Source of the DNA: CAWIHK01 sp963835935
GTDB taxonomy: Bacteria > Bacteroidota > Ignavibacteria > UBA10030 > CAVZMI01
Direction: 5' to 3'
Length of the DNA: 64,000 nucleotides
Assembly: GCA_963835935.1 (NCBI GenBank)
Contig: CAWIHK010000001.1
Coordinates: 1,178,001-1,242,000, forward strand
Notes under the pieces: generated by a model
The model's database searches: none
What the model was told of the DNA's origin: nothing
The model's input: only the letters and a program-made list of their open reading frames with translations
Shown here: positions 34,936 through 44,245 of the stretch, in pieces
Numbering within the stretch: position 1 is the first letter of the stretch
Layout of the letters: each line of letters begins with the position of its first letter
Position numbers and translations under genes: made by a program

Positions 34936-37779
34936 TTATTTTAAAAGAATGCATTTTTTAACGTCAACAAAATCGCCTTTCTGTCCGTCCACTCCGTGAG
35001 CCTGAAGCTTCACAAAATAAATACCACTCGACAGGTGATTTCCGCTAAATTGAAAATGATATACGCCTGCTTCCTGATTTTTATTCACCAGACATTCAAT
35101 TTCTCTTCCTATCACATCGTACACAGTCAAAGTCGCATGTGATTTTTTTGGAAGTGTATAGGAGATCATTGCAGTTGGATTGAATGGATTAGGGTAAACC
35201 GGCAACAATTGATATTTTTGCGGGGTCGTACCTTGATCTTTAACTGCTGTACTTAAAGATAGCTGCATCCAATTCAGGAAGAATCCTCCTTTTACAAAAT
35301 TCAACTTGAAGATTTGAGGTCCCGCCGACAGGTGCACCGTAGTCGAAACCGTTTGCCATGTGGTAATCGATCCTGTTATGGGGATGTCTATCGTTGAAAG
35401 AGATATGCCATTAGCGATAAAATTTATTTTGCCGGCAAGTTTAGCGCTTGAGACGCGATACTCTAATGTATAATCGCCCGATTGAGCAACGATAACGTTA
35501 TATTGTACCCAATCTCCGCTGTCGATTAATGTGACAACTCTTCCACCCCCGACATCGGTTGAAGGTTGCGAACTTATACCTTGTTCGAAATTATATGTCT
35601 CAGCTTTGATATTACCCGGGACAGTAGACACGTAAGTGTAATCATTCATTACATTATAAACAGGCAGGTTATTAAAAGCTGCCAATTGTCCGTGGTCGTA
35701 AGACTGTGCCGTGCCGGCGGCATAAGAAATCGTGTACGTTTTTCCTTTCTTGACACTATCTGCAAATGTTAGAACCATGGTCGTCGAATCATTCGGTTTC
35801 AAATTAACACTTGTAATATTCATTGGAGTCGTTCCATCTGCTAGAACTGAAAATCCTGATGATGAGACTGGAGGAGAAATCATTTTTTTGTTGAAAGAAA
35901 TCTCCATCGTCTGACCTCCAACGGTCGTGCCTGCTGAGTATACTTCCGGTGCTGAACCTGTAGGAGAATCATTCAACGAAGTAATTCCAAAGCCGAAAGC
36001 AAATAAAGGATTATATAATGAGTCGCCAACATTGATCGGGATTTGAGACTCGCTTCTCGGCCAGGTCTGAGAGAGAACGCCGGTTGGTTGATAATCCCCG
36101 AATAGTACATCGGCAATTCCTTCACCTTCAGTTCCCGGCAACCAGGCCGCAATAAAAGCGTCGCATTGTGGAAAGACTGGGCTCACATATATTGGGCGTC
36201 CGGAAATAAGAATTACGATGACAGGAATATTATAGCTTTTCAAATTTCGGATAGTTTGAATATCAGCAAGTGTAAGATGCAAATTGCCCTTATCGCTTGT
36301 TTCGGCATAAGGTTTCTCTCCGACAACTGCAATTCCAAGTTGCGCACTATCCGCGCCGAATCCATCTTCAGAATAAGTGACTTCCGCGTTTGGAACAGCG
36401 TTTTGAACGGCTTGCATCACTGTTGTGCCGATTGTTGTACTACCACTGCCTCCCTGCCAAGTGATGGTCCATCCCCCGCATTGATAGCCCATATTGTTCG
36501 CGTGTCGGCCTGCCATGTGAATGTGTTTTATATTTTTTGAGATTGGCAGAATTCCATCTTTCTTTTTCAAAACGACAATTGACTGCCTGACACATTCTCT
36601 TGCTACTTGCCTGTGTTCTGGCGAGCCTACCTGACTTATGAGAGATCTTTTCGCGTAAGGGTGTTCAAACAAACCTAATCGGAATTTTTGAGTGAGAATT
36701 CTTCTTACTGCATCGTCGATACGATCCTGAGATACAATTCCTTGTTCGACACTTGTGCGGAGCGTGTCGATGAAAGTCTGATAATTAGTTCCATTATACG
36801 GACACATCATTCCCATGTCCATACCCGCATTGACAGCAGTTGTAATTTTTGCTCCATAGGTTTTACCGGGAGCCAGCATGAAACTCTCATAATCTGAAAT
36901 GAGAAAACCTTTAAATCCTAACTCTTCTTTCAAAAGTGTAGTCAATAAATAATGATTACCATGGCAAGGAACATTATTCCAATTACTTTGAGATATCATC
37001 ATGGAGCCGACCTTCTGTTGAATCGCGGATATATATCCCGGCAGATGTATTGCTTTTAACGTTGCTGTATCGACTTGGGTATTCCCGCCGTTTTCTCCAT
37101 TTGTGGTTCCGCCATCTCCAATAAAATGTTTGGCACATGCAAGAATATTTATTTTTTCAGATGTGGTATCACCTTGAAAACCAAGTACTGCCGCTCCCGC
37201 CATCTCTTTTACTAAATTAGGTTCCTCGCCAAAAGACTCGTAGGTTCGACCCCAGTTTTCATTTCTCGCAACGGCGACGACCGGGCTGAAAGTCCAGTTG
37301 ATTCCGGTAGCGGCCATTTCCTGCGCAGTGATCTGCGTCTCCTGTGTAACAAGTTGAGGATTTCGCGTGCAGCCCATTCCGATGTTGTGGGGGAAAAGAG
37401 TGGAGACATAGACTGAACCAATTCCATGTACCGCATCAATTCCAAAGAGAATCGGAATTCCAAGACGGGTTTTCAAAGCGAATGATTGAAGTGTATCATT
37501 AAGATCTGCCCAGGCTCCAGGTGTTTTGCCTGCAGGCCCGTTATCAGCAGCCGACAATACCGATCCAAGGCAATATCTTTGGATATGAGATAGTGAATCT
37601 AATCCATAGTAGTCTTCCTGTACCATCTGTCCGATTTTTTCATCAAGCGTCATTCTACCCAGAAGGTCTTCGACTCTCGCTTCAATTGTCTTTGTAGAAT
37701 CCAAATAGATTTGAGCATCAGCAATTCTATATTGAGATAGAATAATAAATATTAAAAGTATAAAAGATTTTTGTTTCAT
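34936..37779 (-). CDS. Secreted GH3 beta-glucosidase-like enzyme with CBM6 and T9SS tail
   Basis: A 947-residue exported glycoside hydrolase. Signal peptide 1-22. The GH3 N-terminal barrel (about 30-360) contains GIDAVHGIG, CAKHFIGDGG and the nucleophile motif LISDYE (Asp296). The GH3 C-terminal sandwich runs to about 600. A SwmB-like beta domain follows (SFNKKMISPPVSSSGFSV), then a CBM6-like carbohydrate-binding module (about 715-845, GNIKAETYNFEQG...GDWVQYNV). Last is a T9SS sorting domain starting VYPNPFNPTAMISY. It should act on beta-glucans or xylo-oligosaccharides at the cell surface. It appears to be monocistronic, with a promoter right of 37780. Confidence 0.92.
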   Translation of the reverse strand: MKQKSFILLIFIILSQYRIADAQIYLDSTKTIEARVEDLLGRMTLDEKIGQMVQEDYYGLDSLSHIQRYCLGSVLSAADNGPAGKTPGAWADLNDTLQSFALKTRLGIPILFGIDAVHGIGSVYVSTLFPHNIGMGCTRNPQLVTQETQITAQEMAATGINWTFSPVVAVARNENWGRTYESFGEEPNLVKEMAGAAVLGFQGDTTSEKINILACAKHFIGDGGTTNGENGGNTQVDTATLKAIHLPGYISAIQQKVGSMMISQSNWNNVPCHGNHYLLTTLLKEELGFKGFLISDYESFMLAPGKTYGAKITTAVNAGMDMGMMCPYNGTNYQTFIDTLRTSVEQGIVSQDRIDDAVRRILTQKFRLGLFEHPYAKRSLISQVGSPEHRQVARECVRQSIVVLKKKDGILPISKNIKHIHMAGRHANNMGYQCGGWTITWQGGSGSTTIGTTVMQAVQNAVPNAEVTYSEDGFGADSAQLGIAVVGEKPYAETSDKGNLHLTLADIQTIRNLKSYNIPVIVILISGRPIYVSPVFPQCDAFIAAWLPGTEGEGIADVLFGDYQPTGVLSQTWPRSESQIPINVGDSLYNPLFAFGFGITSLNDSPTGSAPEVYSAGTTVGGQTMEISFNKKMISPPVSSSGFSVLADGTTPMNITSVNLKPNDSTTMVLTFADSVKKGKTYTISYAAGTAQSYDHGQLAAFNNLPVYNVMNDYTYVSTVPGNIKAETYNFEQGISSQPSTDVGGGRVVTLIDSGDWVQYNVIVAQSGDYTLEYRVSSAKLAGKINFIANGISLSTIDIPITGSITTWQTVSTTVHLSAGPQIFKLNFVKGGFFLNWMQLSLSTAVKDQGTTPQKYQLLPVYPNPFNPTAMISYTLPKKSHATLTVYDVIGREIECLVNKNQEAGVYHFQFSGNHLSSGIYFVKLQAHGVDGQKGDFVDVKKCILLK

Positions 37780-37910
37780 ATTTAATTCCCCCCGATTATG
37801 ATATTGTTTATATAGTTAATTTTAACAACATTCGAATATCTCAATGCTATCCAATTAAATTATAGATAACAGTAAGACCACGAGCTTCTGGTTCTTTAAA
37901 CGAGATGTCT

Positions 37911-37946
37911 GTGAGAATACATGAGAATAGAGGAGGGGATTCTCAC
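37911..37946. promoter_or_regulatory. Inverted repeat upstream of the GH3 gene
   Basis: GTGAGAAT (37911-37918) and ATTCTCAC (37939-37946) are perfect 8-base arms 20 bases apart, about 130 bases before the GH3 start. It could be an operator or a weak terminator for the lipoprotein gene on the same strand. Only the symmetry is seen. Confidence 0.3.
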
Positions 37947-38044
37947 TTCTGAAGATGTCTGATGTTCCATAATTTATCAAAGTTTGTTATAGATTGTGAG
38001 TGGTTAGTGCCTTTCGTTTTGGGCGCCCATCTTTTTAACCGAGT

Positions 38045-38461
38045 TTAGTTAATAATTAGATTAAAGGTTTTTGTTGAAATAATGGTGTCGGGTTCCCACG
38101 AACGATAAAGCTTCATCGTTAATGACGTGGCGCCAGCATGAACCACTTTGTAAAGCCAAATTTCATTGGTCGGGCCACCGATTATTTCGGGAGAGCCAGT
38201 ATTTTCAGTATTAAATGATATCAATGTTGATATCGTTGAGTCAAAATTAGTAGTAACATACCACCAGTAGCCACCATCAGAAGCTGTGTTTAATATTTTG
38301 ATTTGAATTGTATCGCCGACACTCGCAGAAATTGTGCCGCTACTGTCTGGCAGTACAAAATTATCATTGTGGGTTGGTTGAACTGGATTGCTTGTGTCAT
38401 CTTTCTTGCAAGCAACAAAGAATAAGAGAAAGAGGCCGAAGATGAAAGCAAAATAGCGCAT
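38045..38461 (-). CDS. Lipoprotein of the chagasin (I42) protease-inhibitor family
   Basis: 138 residues. The signal ends at the lipobox FVAC (Cys18) followed by KKDD, a common outer-membrane lipoprotein start in Bacteroidota. The mature part shows the three loops used by chagasin-type inhibitors to fill a cysteine protease active site: NTASDGGYWW (for NPTTGYxW), a GG-containing loop IIGGPTNEIWLY, and the YRSWE loop for RPW. The first loop is not canonical, so inhibition is probable but not certain. It stands alone between GH3 and the divergent biotin operon. An in-frame ATG just upstream is not preferred. Confidence 0.78.
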   Translation of the reverse strand: MRYFAFIFGLFLLFFVACKKDDTSNPVQPTHNDNFVLPDSSGTISASVGDTIQIKILNTASDGGYWWYVTTNFDSTISTLISFNTENTGSPEIIGGPTNEIWLYKVVHAGATSLTMKLYRSWEPDTIISTKTFNLIIN

Positions 38462-38744
38462 AAATGATACTCCAATATTAAGATTAGGTTAGTGTTCCGA
38501 TTTTTTTGTTTTTCCAGCCATCCAATGACTACAACATAGAAACATGCGTTTACTACGTTATAAATTATTACTCTATCTATGATACGCTTTAGTGCGGGTA
38601 AATTCCCAAATCAAAATCAGCGCTCTCAAAATCCTGCGAAGAATAACATCTTTCTTTCGATTTATCGTCTCCCCATGTCATGTGTGGAGAAAGACTCTGA
38701 AAATTACTATTATATAGCACGGGATTTCAGGAAAGTTAAAAATA

Positions 38745-39704
38745 ATGGTCAATAAGTTTAAACAGAAAATATATGATGGCGGTCAATTAACCTTCGAAGA
38801 AGGGTTGAAGCTCTCAGAGGTGAATGATAAAGAAAAATTGTATCAGGCCGCAGATGAAATCAGACATCATTTTTGCGGCGATAAAATGGATTTATGTTCC
38901 ATCACAAACGCAAAATCGGGCAGATGTCCGGAAGATTGCAAATGGTGCAGTCAATCCGCTTTTTATAAGACAAACATAGAGATATACGATATAGTAAATA
39001 AAGAACGAGCAATCGCGGAAGCCGAAAAAAGTGCGGCATCAGGCGTGAACAGACACTCTCTGGTTATTAGCGGCAAAAAAGTTTCCGAAAAAACATTCAA
39101 CCAGCTTATTGAGTTATACACAGAGATTAAAAGAAGGTGTTCTATCAGCCTTTGCGCTTCGATGGGTTTAATAAATACATCGCAACTTCTTAAATTGAAA
39201 GAAATCGGCATCGGACATTATCACTGTAACCTTGAAACTGCTCCGTCATTCTTTCAGAATGTCTGCACAACTCACACAATCGATGAAAAAATAAACACTA
39301 TAAAAGAAGTTCAAAGGATTGGTTTGAAGGCTTGTTCAGGCGGGATAATAGGAATGGGTGAATCCATGGCTCAGCGAATTGAGCTTGCGTGCTTATTACG
39401 CGATTTGAATATTTTATCGATCCCGATAAATATTCTGACTCCAATCGGAGGAACGCCGCTGGAAAATCAGAACGATCTTACTGAAACTGAAATACTGACA
39501 ACCATCGCAGTCTTCAGGTTTATTAATCCTCATGCATATTTACGATTCGCGGGCGGACGAATGAAAATCAAACACTTTCAGAAAAAAGCTTTACGAGCCG
39601 GCATTAATGCAGCTTTAACCGGAAATTATCTGACCACTACCGGTTCAGATATTCAGGATGATATAAAAGAATTCACCGCATCTGGTTTTACAATCGGTAA
39701 GTAA
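38745..39704 (+). CDS. bioB: Biotin synthase
   Basis: Radical-SAM enzyme that inserts sulfur into dethiobiotin, the last step of biotin synthesis. 319 residues, within the family range. The [4Fe-4S] cysteines are Cys61, Cys65 and Cys68 (CPEDCKWC). Cys and Arg residues for the auxiliary [2Fe-2S] cluster are expected in the SLCASMG, YHCNLETAPSFF and RFAGGR segments, all present. It leads the bioBAFGCD operon. No BirA-type palindrome was recognised in the 280 bases upstream. Confidence 0.96.
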   Translation: MVNKFKQKIYDGGQLTFEEGLKLSEVNDKEKLYQAADEIRHHFCGDKMDLCSITNAKSGRCPEDCKWCSQSAFYKTNIEIYDIVNKERAIAEAEKSAASGVNRHSLVISGKKVSEKTFNQLIELYTEIKRRCSISLCASMGLINTSQLLKLKEIGIGHYHCNLETAPSFFQNVCTTHTIDEKINTIKEVQRIGLKACSGGIIGMGESMAQRIELACLLRDLNILSIPINILTPIGGTPLENQNDLTETEILTTIAVFRFINPHAYLRFAGGRMKIKHFQKKALRAGINAALTGNYLTTTGSDIQDDIKEFTASGFTIGK

Positions 39705-39709
39705 AAAAA

Positions 39710-41002
39710 ATGAATATTGACGAATTATTAGAAATCGACAACCAACACATCTGGCATCCTTATGCTTCGGCCATCAACCCAATTCCCTGTTATCCGGTGA
39801 AGAGCGCAGAAGGAGTTTATCTTTATCTCGAAGACGGCAGAAAATTAATCGACGGGATGTCGAGTTGGTGGTCGGTTATTCACGGATATAATCATCCTGT
39901 TCTTAACAATGCAATTAAAACGCAGTTGGACGCAATGGCGCATGTGATGTTCGGAGGATTGACGCATCGGCCGGCAGTGGAACTCACGAAAAAAATTCTT
40001 GATGTAACTCCAGATAATTTGCAATACATTTTTTATTGCGATTCAGGTTCAGTTGCTGTAGAAGTGGCTATGAAGATGGCCATGCAATATTGGTACTCTA
40101 AAAATGATAAAATGAAAAATAGTTTTATCACAATCCGGCACGGCTATCACGGCGATACATGGCATGCGATGTCTGTTTGCGATCCTGAAACAGGAATGCA
40201 TCATATGTTCAACAATAAACTTCCGCAGCAATATTTTGTCCCGTCACCGTCAACGGGTTTTTATGATGAGTGGAATCCGGCAGATGTTATTCCCGTAAAG
40301 AAAATACTTGAACAGCAGCATCACAACATCGCGGCATTTATTCTGGAACCGATTGTTCAGGGAGCAGGAGGGATGCGTTTTTATCATCCGCAATTTTTAA
40401 AAGAAGTGCGGTCATTGTGTGATGAATATAATTTGTTGCTGATTGCAGATGAAATTGCGACAGGTTTCGGGAGAAGCGGAAAACTATTCGGCTGTGAACA
40501 TGCTGATGTCTCTCCTGACATAATGTGCGTCGGAAAAACTTTAACCGGCGGTTATATGAGTTTTGCCGCAACCCTTTGCACAAAAGACATCGCTCAAAAT
40601 ATATCGGAAGCTTCGCCGGGTGTTTTTATGCACGGCCCGACTTTCATGGGAAATCCTCTGGCTTGCGCAGTCGCCGGCGCAAGTATAGATCTTTTATTCT
40701 CAAGCGATTGGCAGGCTAATGTAAAAAGAATAGAAAAGCAATTGAAGGAAGAATTATCGCCTTTAAAAAAACTATCTTCTGTTGACGACGTAAGAGTTTT
40801 AGGAGCTATCGGTGTCGTCGAAATGAAAGCTCCGGTCAACATTGCCGACATTCAAAAAGAATTTGTAGCACAAGGAATTTGGGTACGACCTTTCGGCAAG
40901 CTGGTTTATATTATGCCTCCGTACATTATTAATAGAGAAGAATTATCGAAACTAACGACGGGAATGACAGACGTCATTTTGAAATTATATGGAAATTCGT
41001 GA
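39710..41002 (+). CDS. bioA: Adenosylmethionine-8-amino-7-oxononanoate transaminase
   Basis: PLP enzyme that uses SAM as amino donor to make 7,8-diaminopelargonate. 430 residues. The start HIWHPYASAINPIP and the SWWSVIHGYNHP block are typical. The PLP aspartate is in LLIADEIATGFGRSG, and the Schiff-base lysine in CVGKTLTGGYM. It follows bioB by 5 bases and overlaps bioF by 14, which implies coupled translation. Confidence 0.96.
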   Translation: MNIDELLEIDNQHIWHPYASAINPIPCYPVKSAEGVYLYLEDGRKLIDGMSSWWSVIHGYNHPVLNNAIKTQLDAMAHVMFGGLTHRPAVELTKKILDVTPDNLQYIFYCDSGSVAVEVAMKMAMQYWYSKNDKMKNSFITIRHGYHGDTWHAMSVCDPETGMHHMFNNKLPQQYFVPSPSTGFYDEWNPADVIPVKKILEQQHHNIAAFILEPIVQGAGGMRFYHPQFLKEVRSLCDEYNLLLIADEIATGFGRSGKLFGCEHADVSPDIMCVGKTLTGGYMSFAATLCTKDIAQNISEASPGVFMHGPTFMGNPLACAVAGASIDLLFSSDWQANVKRIEKQLKEELSPLKKLSSVDDVRVLGAIGVVEMKAPVNIADIQKEFVAQGIWVRPFGKLVYIMPPYIINREELSKLTTGMTDVILKLYGNS

Positions 41003-42122
41003 GAAGTGCATCGAAGCGCTGAATCAGTTAAAACTGCAGGATAATATCCGTTCATTGCCGGAAGCCGTTCCTGATTCATTTGTCGATTTGAGTTCAAATG
41101 ATTATTTGGGATTGAATAAGGATGAGAATATTCGTAACGAATTCATCGACTCTTTTTTACAAAAGAAATTAAAATTCAGTTCCACTTCATCTCGTCTGCT
41201 AAGCGGCAATTCTCCCGAGTACAAATTGCTTGAAGATGTTATTGCCGACAGCTATAAACGTGAAGCGTGTCTGGTATTCAACAGCGGTTATCATGCCAAC
41301 ATGGGAATTCTTCCCGCTCTTGCGGGTAAAAACGATTTAATAGTTGCCGATAAATTTGTTCATGCGAGTATTATCGACGGAATGCTGCTCGGCAAGGCGG
41401 ATGTTCAACGCTTTAGACATCTCGATTATAACCATCTAGATAATATACTTCAGACATCGGCTAAGAAGTATGAAAATATTTTTATTGTAAGCGAAAGCAT
41501 TTTCAGCATGGATGGCGACAGAGCCGATTTGCATCACTTAATTGAAATAAAAAATAAATATAAAGCGCTTTTATATATCGACGAAGCGCATGCCGTTGGA
41601 GTAAGAGGTGAAAATGGTTTGGGTTGTGTCGAAGAAATGGGTTGTATCGGCGACTGTGATTTTATCGTAGGAACATTCGGCAAAGCATTAGCGTCGGTTG
41701 GAGCTTATGTGTTGTGTGATGATATTTACCGGCAATATTTAATAAATAATTGTCGAACCCTCATTTATACCACAGCACTTCCTCCGATTAATCTTGCATG
41801 GACAAAATTTATTTTCGAAAGACTGGCTGAATTTAAAGATAAACGAAATCATCTGAAGAATTTAGTGGGCCAATTTTCCAAATCAATAAATGTCGATGCT
41901 GAGACACAAATAATTCCGTTTATACTTGGAAGTAATAAAAATGCGATAGATGCATCCCTGAAATTAAAAGAGAACGGATTCAACGCTCTTCCGATACGAT
42001 ATCCGACTGTGCCTAAAGGAACTGCGAGACTGCGTTTTTCTCTCTGTGCCGGCATGTCCATGGAACAACTGAAGCCAATCCCAAAAATACTTTTAGAAAA
42101 TGACTCAAACCTGGATAAATAA
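40989..42122 (+). CDS. bioF: 8-amino-7-oxononanoate synthase
   Basis: PLP-dependent condensation of pimeloyl-ACP with alanine. 377 residues. Landmarks: LSSNDYLGL, FNSGYHANMGILPAL, IDEAHAVGVRGENGLG, and the PLP lysine in GTFGKALASVGAYV. It is translated through overlaps with bioA (14 bases) and bioG (23 bases). The tight overlaps suggest an operon used for roughly equal production. Confidence 0.95.
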   Translation: MEIREKCIEALNQLKLQDNIRSLPEAVPDSFVDLSSNDYLGLNKDENIRNEFIDSFLQKKLKFSSTSSRLLSGNSPEYKLLEDVIADSYKREACLVFNSGYHANMGILPALAGKNDLIVADKFVHASIIDGMLLGKADVQRFRHLDYNHLDNILQTSAKKYENIFIVSESIFSMDGDRADLHHLIEIKNKYKALLYIDEAHAVGVRGENGLGCVEEMGCIGDCDFIVGTFGKALASVGAYVLCDDIYRQYLINNCRTLIYTTALPPINLAWTKFIFERLAEFKDKRNHLKNLVGQFSKSINVDAETQIIPFILGSNKNAIDASLKLKENGFNALPIRYPTVPKGTARLRFSLCAGMSMEQLKPIPKILLENDSNLDK

Positions 42123-42756
42123 AAAACAAAATGGCAAATGCATCCTCTTCTTTAACGGATGGGGTATGGATGAAAATGTTATAAAACATCTCGATGCATC
42201 GAGTTATGATGTTTGTATGTTCAACAACTATTTCAATCTTTATGTTGATAAAGAAGAATTTGAAAATTATTCGAATATCTTTGTTGTGGCTTGGTCGTTG
42301 GGAGTTTGGGCAGCCATACAGGTTTTCTGTGAATTGAAAATAAATATCAGCAAGAGTATTGCATTGAATGGAACCGGCAATCCAGTCAACGATGAAACCG
42401 GCATCCCGCGAAAAATCTTTCAAAAGACTTTAGATGGATGGAACGAAACTGCCCGCATCAAATTTAATATGCGCATGATGGGAGGTCTTAAAAATTTCAA
42501 CGATTATTCTGGTTACTTATCAAAACGTTTGATTGACGATCAGAAGAGAGAATTGCTTTCTATCTCTAAAAATATTGGTGAATCTATTTTTGTTAATCTT
42601 AATTGGGATCGGGCAGTAATAGGCGAGATGGATATGATCTTCCCTCCTAAAAATCAACTAAATTACTGGACCGGAAAATCGAAAATCGTGATGAGGGAAA
42701 TTCCACATTTTCCATTTATAAATATTTCAAGCTGGGATGAGGTACTAAATATTTAA
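42100..42756 (+). CDS. bioG: Pimeloyl-ACP methyl ester esterase BioG
   Basis: A 218-residue alpha/beta hydrolase that removes the methyl ester from pimeloyl-ACP, ending the BioC-protected fatty-acid-like phase. The N-terminal FFNGWGMD and the nucleophile elbow AWSLG (Ser66) are typical of BioG (DUF452), as is the final strand with IPHFPF holding the catalytic His. BioG replaces BioH in this group of bacteria. It is positioned between bioF and bioC and overlaps bioF, which fits the function well. Confidence 0.9.
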   Translation: MTQTWINKKQNGKCILFFNGWGMDENVIKHLDASSYDVCMFNNYFNLYVDKEEFENYSNIFVVAWSLGVWAAIQVFCELKINISKSIALNGTGNPVNDETGIPRKIFQKTLDGWNETARIKFNMRMMGGLKNFNDYSGYLSKRLIDDQKRELLSISKNIGESIFVNLNWDRAVIGEMDMIFPPKNQLNYWTGKSKIVMREIPHFPFINISSWDEVLNI

Positions 42757-42757
42757 A

Positions 42758-43528
42758 ATGATGATTGCAGATAAAAATATTATTGGTCAACGTTTTCATA
42801 AAAACAAAAAAACATACAACAAACATGCTGTCGTGCAGAAAGAGATAGCATTGAAACTTGTGCAAAAAATAATTAATGCTGGTGAAACCCGGTTTGATAA
42901 GATTCTCGAAATGGGCTGCGGTACAGGTTTTCTTACCGATGAAATTCTAAAGCATATGAAAATCGGTCGCTATTACATTAATGATTTAGTCCATTCGATG
43001 ATTTCCGAAATTGAGAAAATTGCAGAAAAAAATAATTACCATAATTTCACATTTCTTCCGGGTGATGCTGAAAAAATGTTGTTCCCGGAAGAATTAGATG
43101 CAGTCATTTCAGCGTCGACTTTCCATTGGTTTGAAAATCTTGAATCGTTTTTCGAAAAAATATTCTGTGCTGTAAAAAAAGGAGGGCTTTTTGCCTTTAG
43201 CACTTTTGGCCCCGAAAATTTCAAAGAAGTGAAAGACACTGCGAAGATAAACCTGAATTATCAATCTTCACACGAACTTACTCGATTGCTTTTACGAAAT
43301 TTTACTGTAATCGATATGGAAGAATGGACTCGGGTTGAATATTTCAAGTCGCCAGATGAAGTGCTCAAACACATGAAATATACCGGTGTAAACAGTTTAC
43401 AAAAAAAATATTTTGGTAAAGATAAATACATTCGTTTTTGTGCAGATTACACAAAAAATTATTCAACGGAAGATCATTCAGTCAGCCTTACTTATAATCC
43501 AATTATTGTAATTGCAAGAAATAGATGA
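42758..43528 (+). CDS. bioC: Malonyl-ACP O-methyltransferase
   Basis: SAM-dependent methyltransferase of 256 residues that methylates malonyl-ACP to start the pimelate moiety. It begins with YNKHAVVQKEIALKLV, typical of BioC, then the SAM loop ILEMGCGTGFLTDEIL and the FHWFENLESFFEKI segment. The start could be the first or second ATG of two adjacent codons (42758 or 42761). It lies 1 base after bioG and overlaps bioD by 4. Confidence 0.93.
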   Translation: MMIADKNIIGQRFHKNKKTYNKHAVVQKEIALKLVQKIINAGETRFDKILEMGCGTGFLTDEILKHMKIGRYYINDLVHSMISEIEKIAEKNNYHNFTFLPGDAEKMLFPEELDAVISASTFHWFENLESFFEKIFCAVKKGGLFAFSTFGPENFKEVKDTAKINLNYQSSHELTRLLLRNFTVIDMEEWTRVEYFKSPDEVLKHMKYTGVNSLQKKYFGKDKYIRFCADYTKNYSTEDHSVSLTYNPIIVIARNR

Positions 43529-44211
43529 TGAAAGAAAATGTTTTTTTTGTTAGCGGAATCGACACCGGCTGCGGGAAGACACGCGTAACAGGTTTGCTCG
43601 CAAAACAACTGAAGTTGTCCGGTGTGAATGTCATTACTCAGAAACTAATTCAAACAGGTTGTAAGGGTTTATCGGAAGACATTTTAGAACACCGGCGGTT
43701 AATGGAGAGCAATCTCTTCCCAGAAGATGAAAAGGGAATAACCTGTCCGTATGTTTTTTCTCATGCTTCATCACCTCATCTTGCGGCAAAAATTGAAGAC
43801 AAAATAATCGATTTCAATATTTTGAAACAATCTACTGAGAATCTTTCAAATCGTTTCGAGATAGTCTTGATCGAAGGTGCAGGCGGCTTATTAGTGCCGT
43901 TAAACGGAGATTACCTGATTGCCGATTATATTTTAGAAAACAATTATCCTTTGATCTTAGTAGCATCATCGAAACTCGGAAGCATCAATCATACTTTGTT
44001 AAGTCTCGATGCGTGTCTTATCCGCCGATTGAAACTCATACTTGTTGTTTACAACAATCTTCCGGGAGACGATGAAATTATTGCCGCCGATTCGTTCTAT
44101 GTTCTTCAAAAGTATTTGGACAAAATATTTCCCGATGTACCTTTATGTCATTGTAGTGCATTAGCCGCTCACTTAGATTCGATGATTAAAAATTTATTTC
44201 GAGTTCAATAA
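43525..44211 (+). CDS. bioD: Dethiobiotin synthetase
   Basis: ATP-dependent closure of the ureido ring from diaminopelargonate and CO2. 228 residues. Walker A is GIDTGCGKTRVTG (about 10-22), with GCG rather than the usual GVGK, and the ureido-site IEGAGGLLVPLN is present. It is the last gene of the operon, overlapping bioC by 4 bases. The set bioB, A, F, G, C, D is complete for synthesis from malonyl-ACP. Confidence 0.94.
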   Translation: MMKENVFFVSGIDTGCGKTRVTGLLAKQLKLSGVNVITQKLIQTGCKGLSEDILEHRRLMESNLFPEDEKGITCPYVFSHASSPHLAAKIEDKIIDFNILKQSTENLSNRFEIVLIEGAGGLLVPLNGDYLIADYILENNYPLILVASSKLGSINHTLLSLDACLIRRLKLILVVYNNLPGDDEIIAADSFYVLQKYLDKIFPDVPLCHCSALAAHLDSMIKNLFRVQ

Positions 44212-44245
44212 ATCATTGCAAGGTTTATTTCGTAAAGGGATTTCT

